Source: a virus
Reading direction: 5' to 3' (one strand)
Length of the DNA: 53,900 nt
Virus record (IMG/VR): IMGVR_UViG_3300050821_001685
Span: 1-53,900 of that record
Shown: one piece after another, positions 39,166 to 47,595 of the stretch
How the letters are laid out: each line of letters begins with the position of its first letter
Position numbering within the stretch: position 1 is the first letter of the stretch
Made by a program: the position numbers and the translations under genes
The notes under the pieces: model-generated
Seen by the model: the letters and a program-made list of their open reading frames with translations, nothing else
Database searches by the model: none
Told to the model about the DNA's origin: nothing

Positions 39166-39672
39166 ATGCACCGCGTTATTATCCTCGCGCTTCTGCTGAT
39201 CCTCCATCCCGCGCTCGCCCTTGCGCAGTTTCCGGGCGGCGGAACAGTCTCGCCGTGCAGCGGGGACCTCAATACATCGTGTCAAGTCACGAATCTGCAT
39301 ACCGGCGTCAGCCGCGTCCTTTGCTCGATTCGAGCCGCTAATTTCAATGTCACGACCGATCAGTCTTGCGTAATCCCAGCCTCGATCACGGCATGGGTTC
39401 CAACCTCGATCTTGGTAACCAATTGCTCCGGTACGTTCACCTTGGCTGCGGGGGGCGTTTACCCGACGACAAGCAAGGGTGGAACGGCACTGGTTGCTGC
39501 CGCTCAAGTCTATACGGCATTGACCGGCGCAACTGTCATTTTGGGACTGACCCTCGCGGCCAATATTGCAACGACGCGGCAAACGGTCAATGCGGTTTAC
39601 CTGTCGCTGACAACCGGAACCGGGGGCGCCGCGACCTGCGACTTCTATGTTATTGGAACCGATCTCACATGA
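39166..39672 (+). CDS. Signal-peptide protein, 168 aa
   Basis: ATG 39166, 5 nt after the previous stop (a GTG at 39157 is an alternative). Signal MHRVIILALLLILHPALALA then QF. Mature protein beta-rich with four Cys (PCSGDLNTSC, LCSI) and 'TGATVILGLTLAANIATTRQ'. It overlaps the next ATG (ATGA). Exported protein of unknown function inside the GTAC-poor module. Confidence 0.65.
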   Translation: MHRVIILALLLILHPALALAQFPGGGTVSPCSGDLNTSCQVTNLHTGVSRVLCSIRAANFNVTTDQSCVIPASITAWVPTSILVTNCSGTFTLAAGGVYPTTSKGGTALVAAAQVYTALTGATVILGLTLAANIATTRQTVNAVYLSLTTGTGGAATCDFYVIGTDLT

Positions 39673-40859
39673 TATGGCGGTTGGCTCTTGCGGCAATCCT
39701 GACGGCTGCGCTTTCTCTATTCGCGCTTAGTACGCCCCACGCGCAATTCAATGGTTGCCCGGCAGGCTTTTGTAATCCGCCAAGTGCATCGGCGCCAGCG
39801 AGTTATACTGGCCCACTGGATATCGTCAGTTCCAACGTCGTCGGCTGCTGGGCGCTGCGAGCGTGCAGCGCGGCGGCGCGCGGCACGGCGGCGATCAATG
39901 CTTGCAATCTTGGTGATGCCGCGTGCGCGGACGTTCTCACCGACGCCTCGACCGGGCAATTGCCTGCCGGGGTGCTGACTATCGGCGGCACGCCCTGCAC
40001 GGTTACGGTATCGTCTGGAACTTACAGCAGCGTGACGGGCGGCGTGGTGCTGACAACCGCGACCAGCAGCGGGCTCGCAAGCGGCAATTCGTTCGCGGAA
40101 ATCTTGACGGGAACCGGCAGTATTAGTTCTCTTAATAACCAATTTGTAGCGATAGCCGGGACAACCGGCACAACCATCACTTTCACGGCTGCATCCGGGT
40201 TGACACTCACCATTACGGGCGGGGTGGTTTCGTTCTGCACAGGCAAAATTATCTACGATCAGAGCGGTGCCCTCGCCTGCGGCGGTTCAACAGCTTGCAA
40301 TCTGGTCCAGGCAACGATTGCCTCTAGGAGTATCCTGCAAGCGAATTGCATCAATACGACGTTTCGCTGCTTGAGCATCACAGGCGGCGAAGGTTATAAC
40401 TCGGCGAACAGCTTGCCGACGATCACGCAGCCCTACACGCAGTCGCTTGTCGCCTATACCGATGCGACCAATTCTCACAGCAACACCATATTCAGCAGTA
40501 GTGCGGGGGGCGATCTGTTCGGGTTACACGCCAACAACAATGCACAGGGAGCTATCTTCAACGGCGCTTATGGCACCTGGACCGCGAACGACAACGCATG
40601 GAACGCCATGGGTGTGGTCGGCAACGCCGCCTCGTCGATCTACAACAACAACGGAACGGCCGGCACGCCGTCCGGCAATCCGGGAACTACCCCTCCATCC
40701 GGCACGATGCAGATGGGCTATTATACCGGCGCGCCAACGCTCAATTTTAATGGTTTCTTTGTCGAGGGTGTCTTTTGGAAAGCAGGAAACTCGGCGACAC
40801 AACTTAACAACGTTGTCAGCAACCAGCGCGGCTCGGCCAACGCCGGGTGGAATTTCTGA
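39669..40859 (+). CDS. Exported arabinofuranosidase-like / lectin-like protein
   Basis: 396 residues from ATG 39669. Signal MIWRLALAAILTAALSLFAL...AQF. 'GPLDIVSSNVVGCWALRACSAAARG', then 'CTGKIIYDQSGALACGGSTAC', resemble the catalytic/ConA-like domain of alpha-L-arabinofuranosidase B-type proteins (capped by 'CxxxxIYDQSG'). The C-terminal half is a LamG/concanavalin-like beta sandwich ('SHSNTIFSSSAGGDLFGLHANN'). Probably binds or cleaves a surface polysaccharide. Whether catalytic residues are intact cannot be judged here. Confidence 0.6.
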   Translation: MIWRLALAAILTAALSLFALSTPHAQFNGCPAGFCNPPSASAPASYTGPLDIVSSNVVGCWALRACSAAARGTAAINACNLGDAACADVLTDASTGQLPAGVLTIGGTPCTVTVSSGTYSSVTGGVVLTTATSSGLASGNSFAEILTGTGSISSLNNQFVAIAGTTGTTITFTAASGLTLTITGGVVSFCTGKIIYDQSGALACGGSTACNLVQATIASRSILQANCINTTFRCLSITGGEGYNSANSLPTITQPYTQSLVAYTDATNSHSNTIFSSSAGGDLFGLHANNNAQGAIFNGAYGTWTANDNAWNAMGVVGNAASSIYNNNGTAGTPSGNPGTTPPSGTMQMGYYTGAPTLNFNGFFVEGVFWKAGNSATQLNNVVSNQRGSANAGWNF

Positions 40860-40861
40860 CA

Positions 40862-42469
40862 ATGCGAGCATGGAAAGTCGCTTTCGTTCTGCTGGTCGTA
40901 CTGCTGAACGGAAGTTGGGTGCATGGCGTCGCGTTCGGTCCCGGATTCCCCGGTTTCCTGCCGACGTGTAGTTCGACCTACGCGGTTAAAAATCTAGTCT
41001 TGCAGTCGCAGTCGTTCACGACCTCACCGTGGACGTTGTTCAGCGCGGGAGGCGCCTCCAATCCGACGGTGACGGCCAACACGGCGGTTGCGCCGGATTC
41101 AACGATGACCGCCTCGACGCTGGCGCTGCCAGCCGTGACCTCTGGGCAGTCGTCGATCCTCTATCAGTCAGTATCATTTAGTGGCAATCAGCCTTACGTC
41201 ACCGACATCTATATCAAGGGTGTGGTCGGCGGCGAGACATTGTGGTTCGGCATCGAGATCGGCGGCGGGACCGGCTACGTAACGCAAAAAATTGTCGCGG
41301 CGACTTCGTGGCAACGCATTCCGGTGCCGTTCGTTTCCGCCAATACCACGCTGCTAGTTCAGATTGGCGTCGATACGCGTGGTTCGTCTGGGCAGACCGG
41401 GCAAAGTGCCCAATCGGTCTATATCTGGGGCGCGCAGGCAATCGCCAATCAGGTTGAGCGCAACTATGTTCCGACCACAACCTCGACCGTCACGCAGCAG
41501 CAGACGGTGAACTGCCCGCCGGGCATCGCCTTCCGGGATTGGACGGCGCTGCAAGCTGGCTACCCCGGCACGACCACGGTGCCACAAGGGGCCGGCGCGC
41601 AGTGGAACGCGGGTGCCCAGGGCGCGGCCTTCAACACCGGCATCGTCATCGGCGGCGTGACCTATGCGCCGACCTATGCGGCGCCGACGCCTTATCCCTC
41701 GTCGAAGAACTTCGCAATCGGGATGCTATCCTCGACCAATTACGCAGGGGCATGGTCCCAGGCCTGCACCAATCCGATCATCCCGCTCGGCGGGGACATC
41801 CAGACCTATGCGATCACGCCGAACATGATCCTACAAGTCGGTTCGTCGCCGGCGAAGTATCTGCTCTATTTCAGTGCACAATCTACCACCTATGGCATTC
41901 AGGAAATTTATCTATTCACGTCAAGCGATCCTTCAAATTGCAGCGGTTGGACGGCCTATTCGTCGTTGCCTGTTCTCATCGGTGGTCCCGAGGCTAATGG
42001 CGCGTCCGTATCCCTGCCGTGCGTCGTGTACATCGGTGGTCAATATTTGATGTATGTCACGACGGCCCTTTCCGGCGGTGAGGGAATTTTCTACTACACA
42101 TCGCCAAACGGCCTGCCGCCCTGGACCTATGGCGGTCAGGCATTAATGATAGACGCGAACGATTGGGATACTGGCGGCGCTGTCGAAGAGGATGCTTTTG
42201 TAAATCTGAATAAGCATGGCTTCTATGAAATGACCTATGCCGGCGATGTCAACCCGACGCAGAGTATTGGTTACGCGATTTCTCAGGACGGGAAAATCTG
42301 GTTCAAATATCAACCTGCGGCTATCCTTCCGGGCAGTGGTGGATCGGCGCTCTTGGGCGACTCGAACATGATCGAGGTGGGCAATAGCCTATATTTCAGC
42401 TATGATACCTCGACCAATTCCAGCCCCTACACATCAAGCGGGGCAGTTATCGTCATACCGGATCATTGA
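40862..42469 (+). CDS. Exported GH43-like propeller with carbohydrate-binding domain
   Basis: 535 residues from ATG 40862, 2 nt after the previous stop. A signal-like start (MRAWKVAFVLLVVLLNGSWV). Residues about 40-195 follow the CBM-like pattern common in phage tail proteins ('NLVLQSQSFTTSPWTLFSAG...'). From about 215 on, blades with 'GIQEIYLFTSSDPSNCSGWT', 'YFSYDTSTN' and 'SQDGKIWFKYQPAAILPG' fit a five-bladed GH43/GH32-like propeller. Candidate exopolysaccharide depolymerase. It sits next to another polysaccharide-active-looking gene. Confidence 0.6.
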   Translation: MRAWKVAFVLLVVLLNGSWVHGVAFGPGFPGFLPTCSSTYAVKNLVLQSQSFTTSPWTLFSAGGASNPTVTANTAVAPDSTMTASTLALPAVTSGQSSILYQSVSFSGNQPYVTDIYIKGVVGGETLWFGIEIGGGTGYVTQKIVAATSWQRIPVPFVSANTTLLVQIGVDTRGSSGQTGQSAQSVYIWGAQAIANQVERNYVPTTTSTVTQQQTVNCPPGIAFRDWTALQAGYPGTTTVPQGAGAQWNAGAQGAAFNTGIVIGGVTYAPTYAAPTPYPSSKNFAIGMLSSTNYAGAWSQACTNPIIPLGGDIQTYAITPNMILQVGSSPAKYLLYFSAQSTTYGIQEIYLFTSSDPSNCSGWTAYSSLPVLIGGPEANGASVSLPCVVYIGGQYLMYVTTALSGGEGIFYYTSPNGLPPWTYGGQALMIDANDWDTGGAVEEDAFVNLNKHGFYEMTYAGDVNPTQSIGYAISQDGKIWFKYQPAAILPGSGGSALLGDSNMIEVGNSLYFSYDTSTNSSPYTSSGAVIVIPDH

Positions 42470-42471
42470 CC

Positions 42472-42606
42472 ATGAACAGCATCATCATCGCCGCCGACAT
42501 CCTGGCCCTGATCGTGGCGATCTACGCCGTGATGCTGGGCAGCAACGCGCCAAATCCTTACACGGAGACGGATACGTGGAGGGATCATGAGATCGAACGA
42601 CAATAG
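42472..42606 (+). CDS. Small membrane peptide, 44 aa
   Basis: ATG 42472, 2 nt after the previous stop; TAG 42604-42606. MNSIIIAADILALIVAIYAV forms one membrane helix, with a polar tail (DTWRDHEIERQ). Function unknown; may travel with the acquired module. Confidence 0.55.
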   Translation: MNSIIIAADILALIVAIYAVMLGSNAPNPYTETDTWRDHEIERQ

Positions 42607-42667
42607 CCCGGTGGGGCTGGCGAAGGTGGCGTGAGGACGGACCACAGAGCCAAAAAGGAATTAAGAA

Positions 42668-42766
42668 ATGACGCGAATAATGCTGATTGTCCTGCTTTGG
42701 ACGGTATCGTTGGCAGTTCTTCCGGCGCTGTGTTACTGTGCGCCCGAACTTTTATGGCATGACTGA
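42668..42766 (+). CDS. Tiny hydrophobic peptide, 32 aa
   Basis: AAGGA 7 nt before ATG 42668; TGA 42764-42766 overlaps the next ATG (TGATG). MTRIMLIVLLWTVSLAVLPA, then LCYC. Looks like a signal peptide or small membrane peptide, possibly mainly translational coupling for the spike gene. Confidence 0.5.
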   Translation: MTRIMLIVLLWTVSLAVLPALCYCAPELLWHD

Positions 42767-44733
42767 TGCGCAGGTTTTTGCTCACCTTATTGCTACTTTG
42801 CTGTACGGCGTTTCCCGCGCTTGCGCAGACCGCCATTACTTTGCCGATTGCTGCAAACGCGGTCGCCGATTTAGGTAATGGCCCTATCAAAGTTCGTATG
42901 GTTGCAGGCAATGCGTCAATCTTTACGGCGCAAGGATCTGGCATCGGCAGCACATCGGGGCCATCCACAACTTTGACGTTGACAGCAACGCCAGCAACAG
43001 CGCCACTTGTTGGCGGCTTGATTTCTGGTAATGGCATTACGTCAGGGACGACAATAATAGCGTACAACGGTACGACGGGCATTACGCTTTCGGCCGCGAT
43101 GACCGTACCAAGCAGTACGACAGTTTCATGGGGCGCCGCGTGTCCGTTGTCCGCCCCTAGCAACGTCATCCAAGCATCACCGCAAGCCGGCTACTATATA
43201 ATGTACACACAGGCGCGCGTGTGTGCAGTTTCGCCGGGCGGCCCGGTGAACACCCTTTTGATTTCGCCGGTTTTCAACGACATCGGCGGTAGCGGACCCG
43301 TAAACGGCCCAAGTTCATCAGTAGTGGGCGATATCGCAGAGTGGGCTAACGGTGCCGGAACGCTGCTTAAAGACGTAGCCCCGGCTGCGATGGTTGACCA
43401 GATATGTGCAACTAACAATGACTTTTTAATTCGGCTTAGTGGCACTTGGCAGTGCGGTTCGCTGGGCGCGGGTTTGTCGCTTACGGGTTCGGTGTTATCC
43501 ACAGCTCCCGGTGTTGATGCTAACATTCAAAATCAGCAATCCGGTAACTATACGGTCGCTATGACAGATTGCGGCGCAACTATTTATTTTAGTGTCGCGA
43601 GTCAGGCTACGTTAACACTACCCGCTGTTACCGGATTTCCGTCGAATTGTTCAGTGCTAGTTAAAAGTAGAGAAAGTAATCCGAACGGCGTAATCCTTTC
43701 CGGTTTTCCGGCTGCGTTTGGACCAATACTATATCCCGGTCAATCTTTAGGTGTAAAAATCACCGGCTCAAGTCCGGCGTGGCGTTCTTTCTATAATCCG
43801 CAGCCGTGGGCGCCGGTATCGGCTGTTACATTGTTTGCGAGTTCAACTGGCAATGACGCTAATGACGGCCTTACAGTCGGAACGCCGATTACGCTCGCCA
43901 CGGCTTGCTCGCGCCGACAAACGATTTTTCAGCCCGGCGCCGTTACCATTCAGCTCGCCGATGGCACGTACTCGACGCCTGATTCTAACGGCGCGCTTTG
44001 TACGGTGTACGGTAATTCCGGCGGTAATTCTAATACGCTTACAAATATAGTTGGAAACTGTGTTACGTTAGGTAATGTGCTTTTGTCTATCCCGGACGGC
44101 GACACGGGCATTTTTATAAAAGATATTGGAGAAGTAGAGGGCCTTTGTATAGCACTTCAGGGTGCCGGATCTGGCGTAAGCATCGGTGTCTCAGGTGCGC
44201 AATTTTCTGTATTCGACGCACAGCAAACGCTTTGGCGCAATTTTGGCGCGGGGAGTATCTTAGCTGACTTCGGCCAAAGTGCTTCGTTCAATCTCATTGG
44301 CGCGGCAGCAATGACTTTAAACGCCGCACCCGGCGGATCGGGCACGGTTATCGCACTTGCAAGCAGTGCAAATATGTCATCGGGTGCCGCGACTATCGCT
44401 ATTCCGTCTGCATTGGCATGGGGCGGCCAGTTTCTTGAACTCTACGGGCCGACCATGGCGACCTTGGGTGGCTTGACATTTACAGGGGCGGGCGTGGGTG
44501 GGACAACTGGCAAGCGCGCCACACTGATCGGAGGGGGTGCTTTTCTCGTTACCGGCGGTGTTTCCTGCAACACGTTCTTTCCTGGCAGCGGCTCTTGTAG
44601 TATCATCGACGGGGCGCAAGATGATGCTGGCGACAATCCGACTTCGCCAACTCCGGTTGGCGGCACGAATTGCGTACTGACGGCTGTATCGCATCTAACA
44701 GTTGTGAACGGGGTAGTTACGCTATGCAATTAA
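42766..44733 (+). CDS. Exported tail-spike-like protein with beta-helix pattern
   Basis: 655 residues. Signal MRRFLLTLLLLCCTAFPALA then QT. N-terminal domain (about 25-165) is paralogous to the 37026 protein. The middle is a small beta domain. From about residue 355, 'ASSTGNDANDGLTVGTPITLATAC' opens a parallel beta-helix-like region, as in phage spikes and pectate-lyase-like enzymes. The C-terminus ends 'LTVVNGVVTLCN'. A spike architecture combined with a Sec signal is unexpected for a cytoplasmically assembled virion. Confidence 0.65.
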   Translation: MRRFLLTLLLLCCTAFPALAQTAITLPIAANAVADLGNGPIKVRMVAGNASIFTAQGSGIGSTSGPSTTLTLTATPATAPLVGGLISGNGITSGTTIIAYNGTTGITLSAAMTVPSSTTVSWGAACPLSAPSNVIQASPQAGYYIMYTQARVCAVSPGGPVNTLLISPVFNDIGGSGPVNGPSSSVVGDIAEWANGAGTLLKDVAPAAMVDQICATNNDFLIRLSGTWQCGSLGAGLSLTGSVLSTAPGVDANIQNQQSGNYTVAMTDCGATIYFSVASQATLTLPAVTGFPSNCSVLVKSRESNPNGVILSGFPAAFGPILYPGQSLGVKITGSSPAWRSFYNPQPWAPVSAVTLFASSTGNDANDGLTVGTPITLATACSRRQTIFQPGAVTIQLADGTYSTPDSNGALCTVYGNSGGNSNTLTNIVGNCVTLGNVLLSIPDGDTGIFIKDIGEVEGLCIALQGAGSGVSIGVSGAQFSVFDAQQTLWRNFGAGSILADFGQSASFNLIGAAAMTLNAAPGGSGTVIALASSANMSSGAATIAIPSALAWGGQFLELYGPTMATLGGLTFTGAGVGGTTGKRATLIGGGAFLVTGGVSCNTFFPGSGSCSIIDGAQDDAGDNPTSPTPVGGTNCVLTAVSHLTVVNGVVTLCN

Positions 44734-44990
44734 TTTGGTTACTTATTTTGTTCGTTACTTTCACCGCTACCGCCGATGCCGGGCCGGCATGCGACGCCTT
44801 AGCAGTACGCGCAATGGCCTGCACGACGCTTGATTTGTCCGCAGTTTCGCAATGTATCCGAATGGCAGTGGAGAAAAATCAGTGCCTTGTTACGGAAGGC
44901 AAAGATGCCGAAAGCGTCGCCGTTCAGCCGGCAGTTGACAACTACTTGGCACAGCGCATCGCCGAGCACAAACGGCTGTACGGACAATGA
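44724..44990 (+). CDS. Signal-peptide Cys-rich protein, 88 aa
   Basis: ATG 44724 overlaps the spike gene by 10 nt. Signal MQLIWLLILFVTFTATADA then GPAC. Mature part has four Cys (PAC, MAC, QCIR, NQCLV) and helical pattern. Exported or periplasmic; a spanin-like role is conceivable next to the membrane protein that follows, but no spanin signature is seen. Confidence 0.6.
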   Translation: MQLIWLLILFVTFTATADAGPACDALAVRAMACTTLDLSAVSQCIRMAVEKNQCLVTEGKDAESVAVQPAVDNYLAQRIAEHKRLYGQ

Positions 44991-45274
44991 TTGTTGACGC
45001 AGGGACCATAGCCGCTGGCGTCGCTGCTTTGAATCTCGTGCTTACAGTGGGTGGCGGCGGTTTCTTTGCTGGTAAGCTGACTGGTAAAATCCAGCGCATT
45101 GAAACCGATGTGAGAGAGACTAAAGGTTTGCTTGTTACGTCGGCAGTTGAGGCCGATCGGCTCCGACGCGCGGAAGCTGACATACAGAACGTAGAGGAAG
45201 ACATTCGGAATTTGCGGAAAGGTGTCGGCTGGATAAACGACGCGGTTGCAAAAGGCATCAACCGGGAGTATTGA
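44987..45274 (+). CDS. Membrane-anchored coiled-coil protein, 95 aa
   Basis: ATGA overlap with the previous gene. MIVDAGTIAAGVAALNLVLT and following Gly-rich residues form an N-terminal membrane helix, then a charged coiled coil (EADRLRRAEADIQNVEEDIR). The helix plus coiled-coil plan fits i-spanin or holin-accessory proteins. Function inferred only. Confidence 0.6.
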   Translation: MIVDAGTIAAGVAALNLVLTVGGGGFFAGKLTGKIQRIETDVRETKGLLVTSAVEADRLRRAEADIQNVEEDIRNLRKGVGWINDAVAKGINREY

Positions 45275-45276
45275 AC

Positions 45277-45304
45277 TTCCTTGCTGTCCGAAAGTTGTTA
45301 TAAT
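45277..45304 (+). promoter_or_regulatory. Promoter with perfect TATAAT
   Basis: TATAAT (45299-45304); the matching -35, TTCCTT (45277-45282, 16-nt spacer), is weak. It precedes the gene at 45338, which has a TAGGAGA ribosome site. Confidence 0.55.
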
Positions 45305-45337
45305 TGGCATCATGCCAAAATCCTAGGAGAACGGACC

Positions 45338-45760
45338 ATGAGTGACCTAAAGAACGATCTTCAACAGCTTTTCAACAAACTGAAGGGAGTGGAAGAGCGC
45401 GCCCGCAAGCTGAAAAACCAGAATCTTGCGGACATTGCGGCGTCGGCGCATGGAAAGGTCAAGCAACTTAGCGACCATCCCGACTTGGAGCTGGTGGACG
45501 AAAAGAAAGACCAGCAGGCTCGACCGGACGGTACGTTGAAAGCCGATCCGAACGCGCCTAAGACCAAAGAGGAAGCAATCGCTTCCTATGCGCATGCGGG
45601 TGATACGAACCCGGAAAATTCGGCTCGAATGAGGTGGCCGCACTTGTTTACCGAACCGGCACCGCTCCGCGAACCGCCGCATTCGGGTGCTCAGCAATGG
45701 CCCGGGTCACAGCCGGTGCAGCCTAGGCCGCTCGGCGCCGACGAATACCAGCGGTCCTGA
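45338..45760 (+). CDS. Hypothetical protein, 140 aa
   Basis: ATG 45338. N-terminal helical domain (MSDLKNDLQQLFNKLKGVEE...), then an acidic/Pro-rich tail with 'PKTKEEAIASYAHAG' and 'SGAQQWPGSQPVQPRP'. Own promoter and a hairpin after it, so a single-gene transcript is likely. Function unknown. Confidence 0.65.
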   Translation: MSDLKNDLQQLFNKLKGVEERARKLKNQNLADIAASAHGKVKQLSDHPDLELVDEKKDQQARPDGTLKADPNAPKTKEEAIASYAHAGDTNPENSARMRWPHLFTEPAPLREPPHSGAQQWPGSQPVQPRPLGADEYQRS

Positions 45761-45772
45761 CGCTGATTGAGT

Positions 45773-45798
45773 AGGCCCCTGCCGCGCGGTAGGGGCCT
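45773..45798 (+). terminator. Hairpin after the 45338 gene
   Basis: AGGCCCCT (45773-45780) pairs with AGGGGCCT (45791-45798). A strong stem but no T-run, so termination strength is uncertain. Confidence 0.5.
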
Positions 45799-45816
45799 AT
45801 GAAAGCCGGGAACCAA

Positions 45817-45847
45817 GTGGTATGATGCTTTAAACGGCGTCATACAA
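45817..45847 (+). promoter_or_regulatory. Two-box element GTGGTATGAT / GTCATACAA
   Basis: GTGGTATGAT (45817-45826) and GTCATACAA (45839-45847). TGGTATGAT also reads as an extended -10. Same pair as at 12062. Precedes the gene at 45861. Confidence 0.5.
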
Positions 45848-45860
45848 AGGCAGGCCCCCT

Positions 45861-46118
45861 ATGAGCACTCGATTTCGCGGCAAAAAGACAGGCTTCAATA
45901 AGATGGGGAGCAACGATTGCTGCCCCAACGAAATGGGGCCTCCCACTACGAAATTCTTGGGGCGCGGCGGTTTGCCGGAAGGGCCCTTGAAGCACTATCC
46001 CGGCGCGGTGGCGGATACGAGCATGGGCAATCGTCGGCTGGCGAAGTCCAACCATGGCGACGGTGGGGGCTCTAGTACGCGATTCAGCGGCAATACGGCT
46101 TTCGATAAAGGCCGATAG
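45861..46118 (+). CDS. Hypothetical Gly-rich basic protein, 85 aa
   Basis: Begins MSTRFRGKKTGFNKMGSNDC. Gly/Arg/Lys/Ser-rich, probably disordered. The next gene is in the same frame directly after its TAG (46116-46118). Head of the late tail cluster behind the 45817 element. Function unknown. Confidence 0.6.
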   Translation: MSTRFRGKKTGFNKMGSNDCCPNEMGPPTTKFLGRGGLPEGPLKHYPGAVADTSMGNRRLAKSNHGDGGGSSTRFSGNTAFDKGR

Positions 46119-46127
46119 GGGCGCGTT

Positions 46128-46544
46128 TTGTTCTACAGGCCGGGCGGCAGCGCGACACGGATCAATAATCAAAATGATACCGTGTACGCCGATTTTGTCG
46201 GCGGTGCGACCGGATGGTTGCCGGTGAGCAAGGGCAACACTATCTCCGTCAACATAGCTCGCGCTTTGCTGGCGTTCGTTAGTTCCGCGCAGAGCACCAT
46301 AACGCCGTCGCCGGTCGCTCCCGAAGTTCAAGTTATTATGGAAATGAAGTTGTACGGCGGCGATCCCGACGCGTCCGCGCGCCCGATTGACCAATGGCAA
46401 AACATTGTCGTTGCCACGTCCCGACGTGCTCACCGCGAAGGTTGGGCGCGGCTGCGCATTGTCAACATCAACAATAGCGAAGGTACGGGTATTGTTATGG
46501 ATATGCAGATTGCCCGTACAGGGGATGTAGGTGCCTCCACATGA
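46128..46544 (+). CDS. Virion or tail protein, 138 aa, TTG start
   Basis: No ATG at the N-terminus; TTG 46128-46130 with GGGG 7 nt upstream is the likely start (MFYRPGGSATRINNQNDT). Beta-sandwich-like ('VQVIMEMKLYGGDPDASARP'). It lies in frame with the upstream gene across TAG plus three codons. ATGA overlap with the next gene. Function unknown. Confidence 0.6.
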   Translation: MFYRPGGSATRINNQNDTVYADFVGGATGWLPVSKGNTISVNIARALLAFVSSAQSTITPSPVAPEVQVIMEMKLYGGDPDASARPIDQWQNIVVATSRRAHREGWARLRIVNINNSEGTGIVMDMQIARTGDVGAST

Positions 46545-47170
46545 GCGGCTTCGATCAAGGAACAACGCAAGGCGGCATATTCGTCCAAACGAAGCAGTTT
46601 GGCTCAATCTTGCGCGGCTCCGGCCCGCCCGTGCCGGGGGCGGGCGTCGTTGGTGATTTGTACATTGATGTACAAACTTGGTTTCTGTACGGGAAACGCA
46701 GTGCGGAGGGCACAGATCCTTGGGGCCATTATCTGTTTGCTGTCCCTGCGCAGTATCAGTCCGGCTTGAACTGGTTTAGCTCATCGCTACCGACAAACGA
46801 TTTTGGGGCGAACGGCGATTATTGCCTGCTTTGGGCCGGGTTTAACAACTACGGGCTTCAGCCGTCTTTTTGCGGCCCGAAGGCAGCCGGGGCGTGGCCC
46901 GAAAGCGGCGACGGGCCGGACGCACTGCTTGACCCGGCAAACGCGGGTTATACGATTCCTGTTGATGGCGCGAGCGAAGGTCCGCTAGTTCCGTTCAGTA
47001 ATTCGTGGCAGCTCGTAGTCGTGGGCGTGGATACGGAATACGTTTTGTCCATCCCAGTGTCGCAGCTTGCGAATACGCCTATTCTTCAACGCGGGTTACG
47101 TTCGCCGCCCGCTGTCGTGCCTGTGGTTCTTAATCCGCTCTATGCCGCTGAAGACGAGCATGCCATATGA
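46541..47170 (+). CDS. Tail-type protein, tandem paralogue A, 209 aa
   Basis: Begins MSGFDQGTTQGGIFVQTKQF, then 'GAGVVGDLYIDVQTWFLYGKR', a motif ('GDLYID..T..LYGK') typical of phage fibre and tail-tip domains. A 60-70-residue insertion (about 130-195) is absent from the neighbouring copy at 47167. ATGA on both sides. Probably part of the tail or fibre assembly. Confidence 0.65.
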   Translation: MSGFDQGTTQGGIFVQTKQFGSILRGSGPPVPGAGVVGDLYIDVQTWFLYGKRSAEGTDPWGHYLFAVPAQYQSGLNWFSSSLPTNDFGANGDYCLLWAGFNNYGLQPSFCGPKAAGAWPESGDGPDALLDPANAGYTIPVDGASEGPLVPFSNSWQLVVVGVDTEYVLSIPVSQLANTPILQRGLRSPPAVVPVVLNPLYAAEDEHAI

Positions 47171-47595
47171 GTGGCTTCGACAACGGCACAATTCAAGGTG
47201 GCGTGTTTGCACAGACGAAGCAATTTGGTCCGGTGCTTCGTGGTACGGGCGAGCCCGTGCCGTCTGCCGGCGTCGTTGGCGACGTGTACATAGACACACA
47301 GACTTGGTTTTTGTACGCAAAGCGAGCCAATGACAAAACGAGTCCGTGGGGCAATTATTTGTTTGCCGTGCCCGCGACTTATCAAGCCGCGTTGAACTGG
47401 TTTAGTTCCGCACAGCCAACAAACGATTTAGGTTCCAACGGCGATTATTGTTTGTTGTGGGGCGGCTACCCGAACTACGGGCTTCAGCCATCCATTTTAG
47501 GACCGAAAGCAGCCGGCGCGTGGCCTGCTAACCCCGTTGCCGTAGCGGTTGCGCTCAATCCGCTGTATACGGCTGAAAACGAGCACGCCGTATGA
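47167..47595 (+). CDS. Tail-type protein, tandem paralogue B, 142 aa
   Basis: Begins MSGFDNGTIQGGVFAQTKQF and parallels the upstream gene for its full length (GDVYIDTQTWFLYAKR..., 'NYGLQPS..GPKAAGAWP', 'LNPLYTAENEHAV') but lacks its central segment. Result of tandem duplication. ATGA on both sides. Confidence 0.65.
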   Translation: MSGFDNGTIQGGVFAQTKQFGPVLRGTGEPVPSAGVVGDVYIDTQTWFLYAKRANDKTSPWGNYLFAVPATYQAALNWFSSAQPTNDLGSNGDYCLLWGGYPNYGLQPSILGPKAAGAWPANPVAVAVALNPLYTAENEHAV

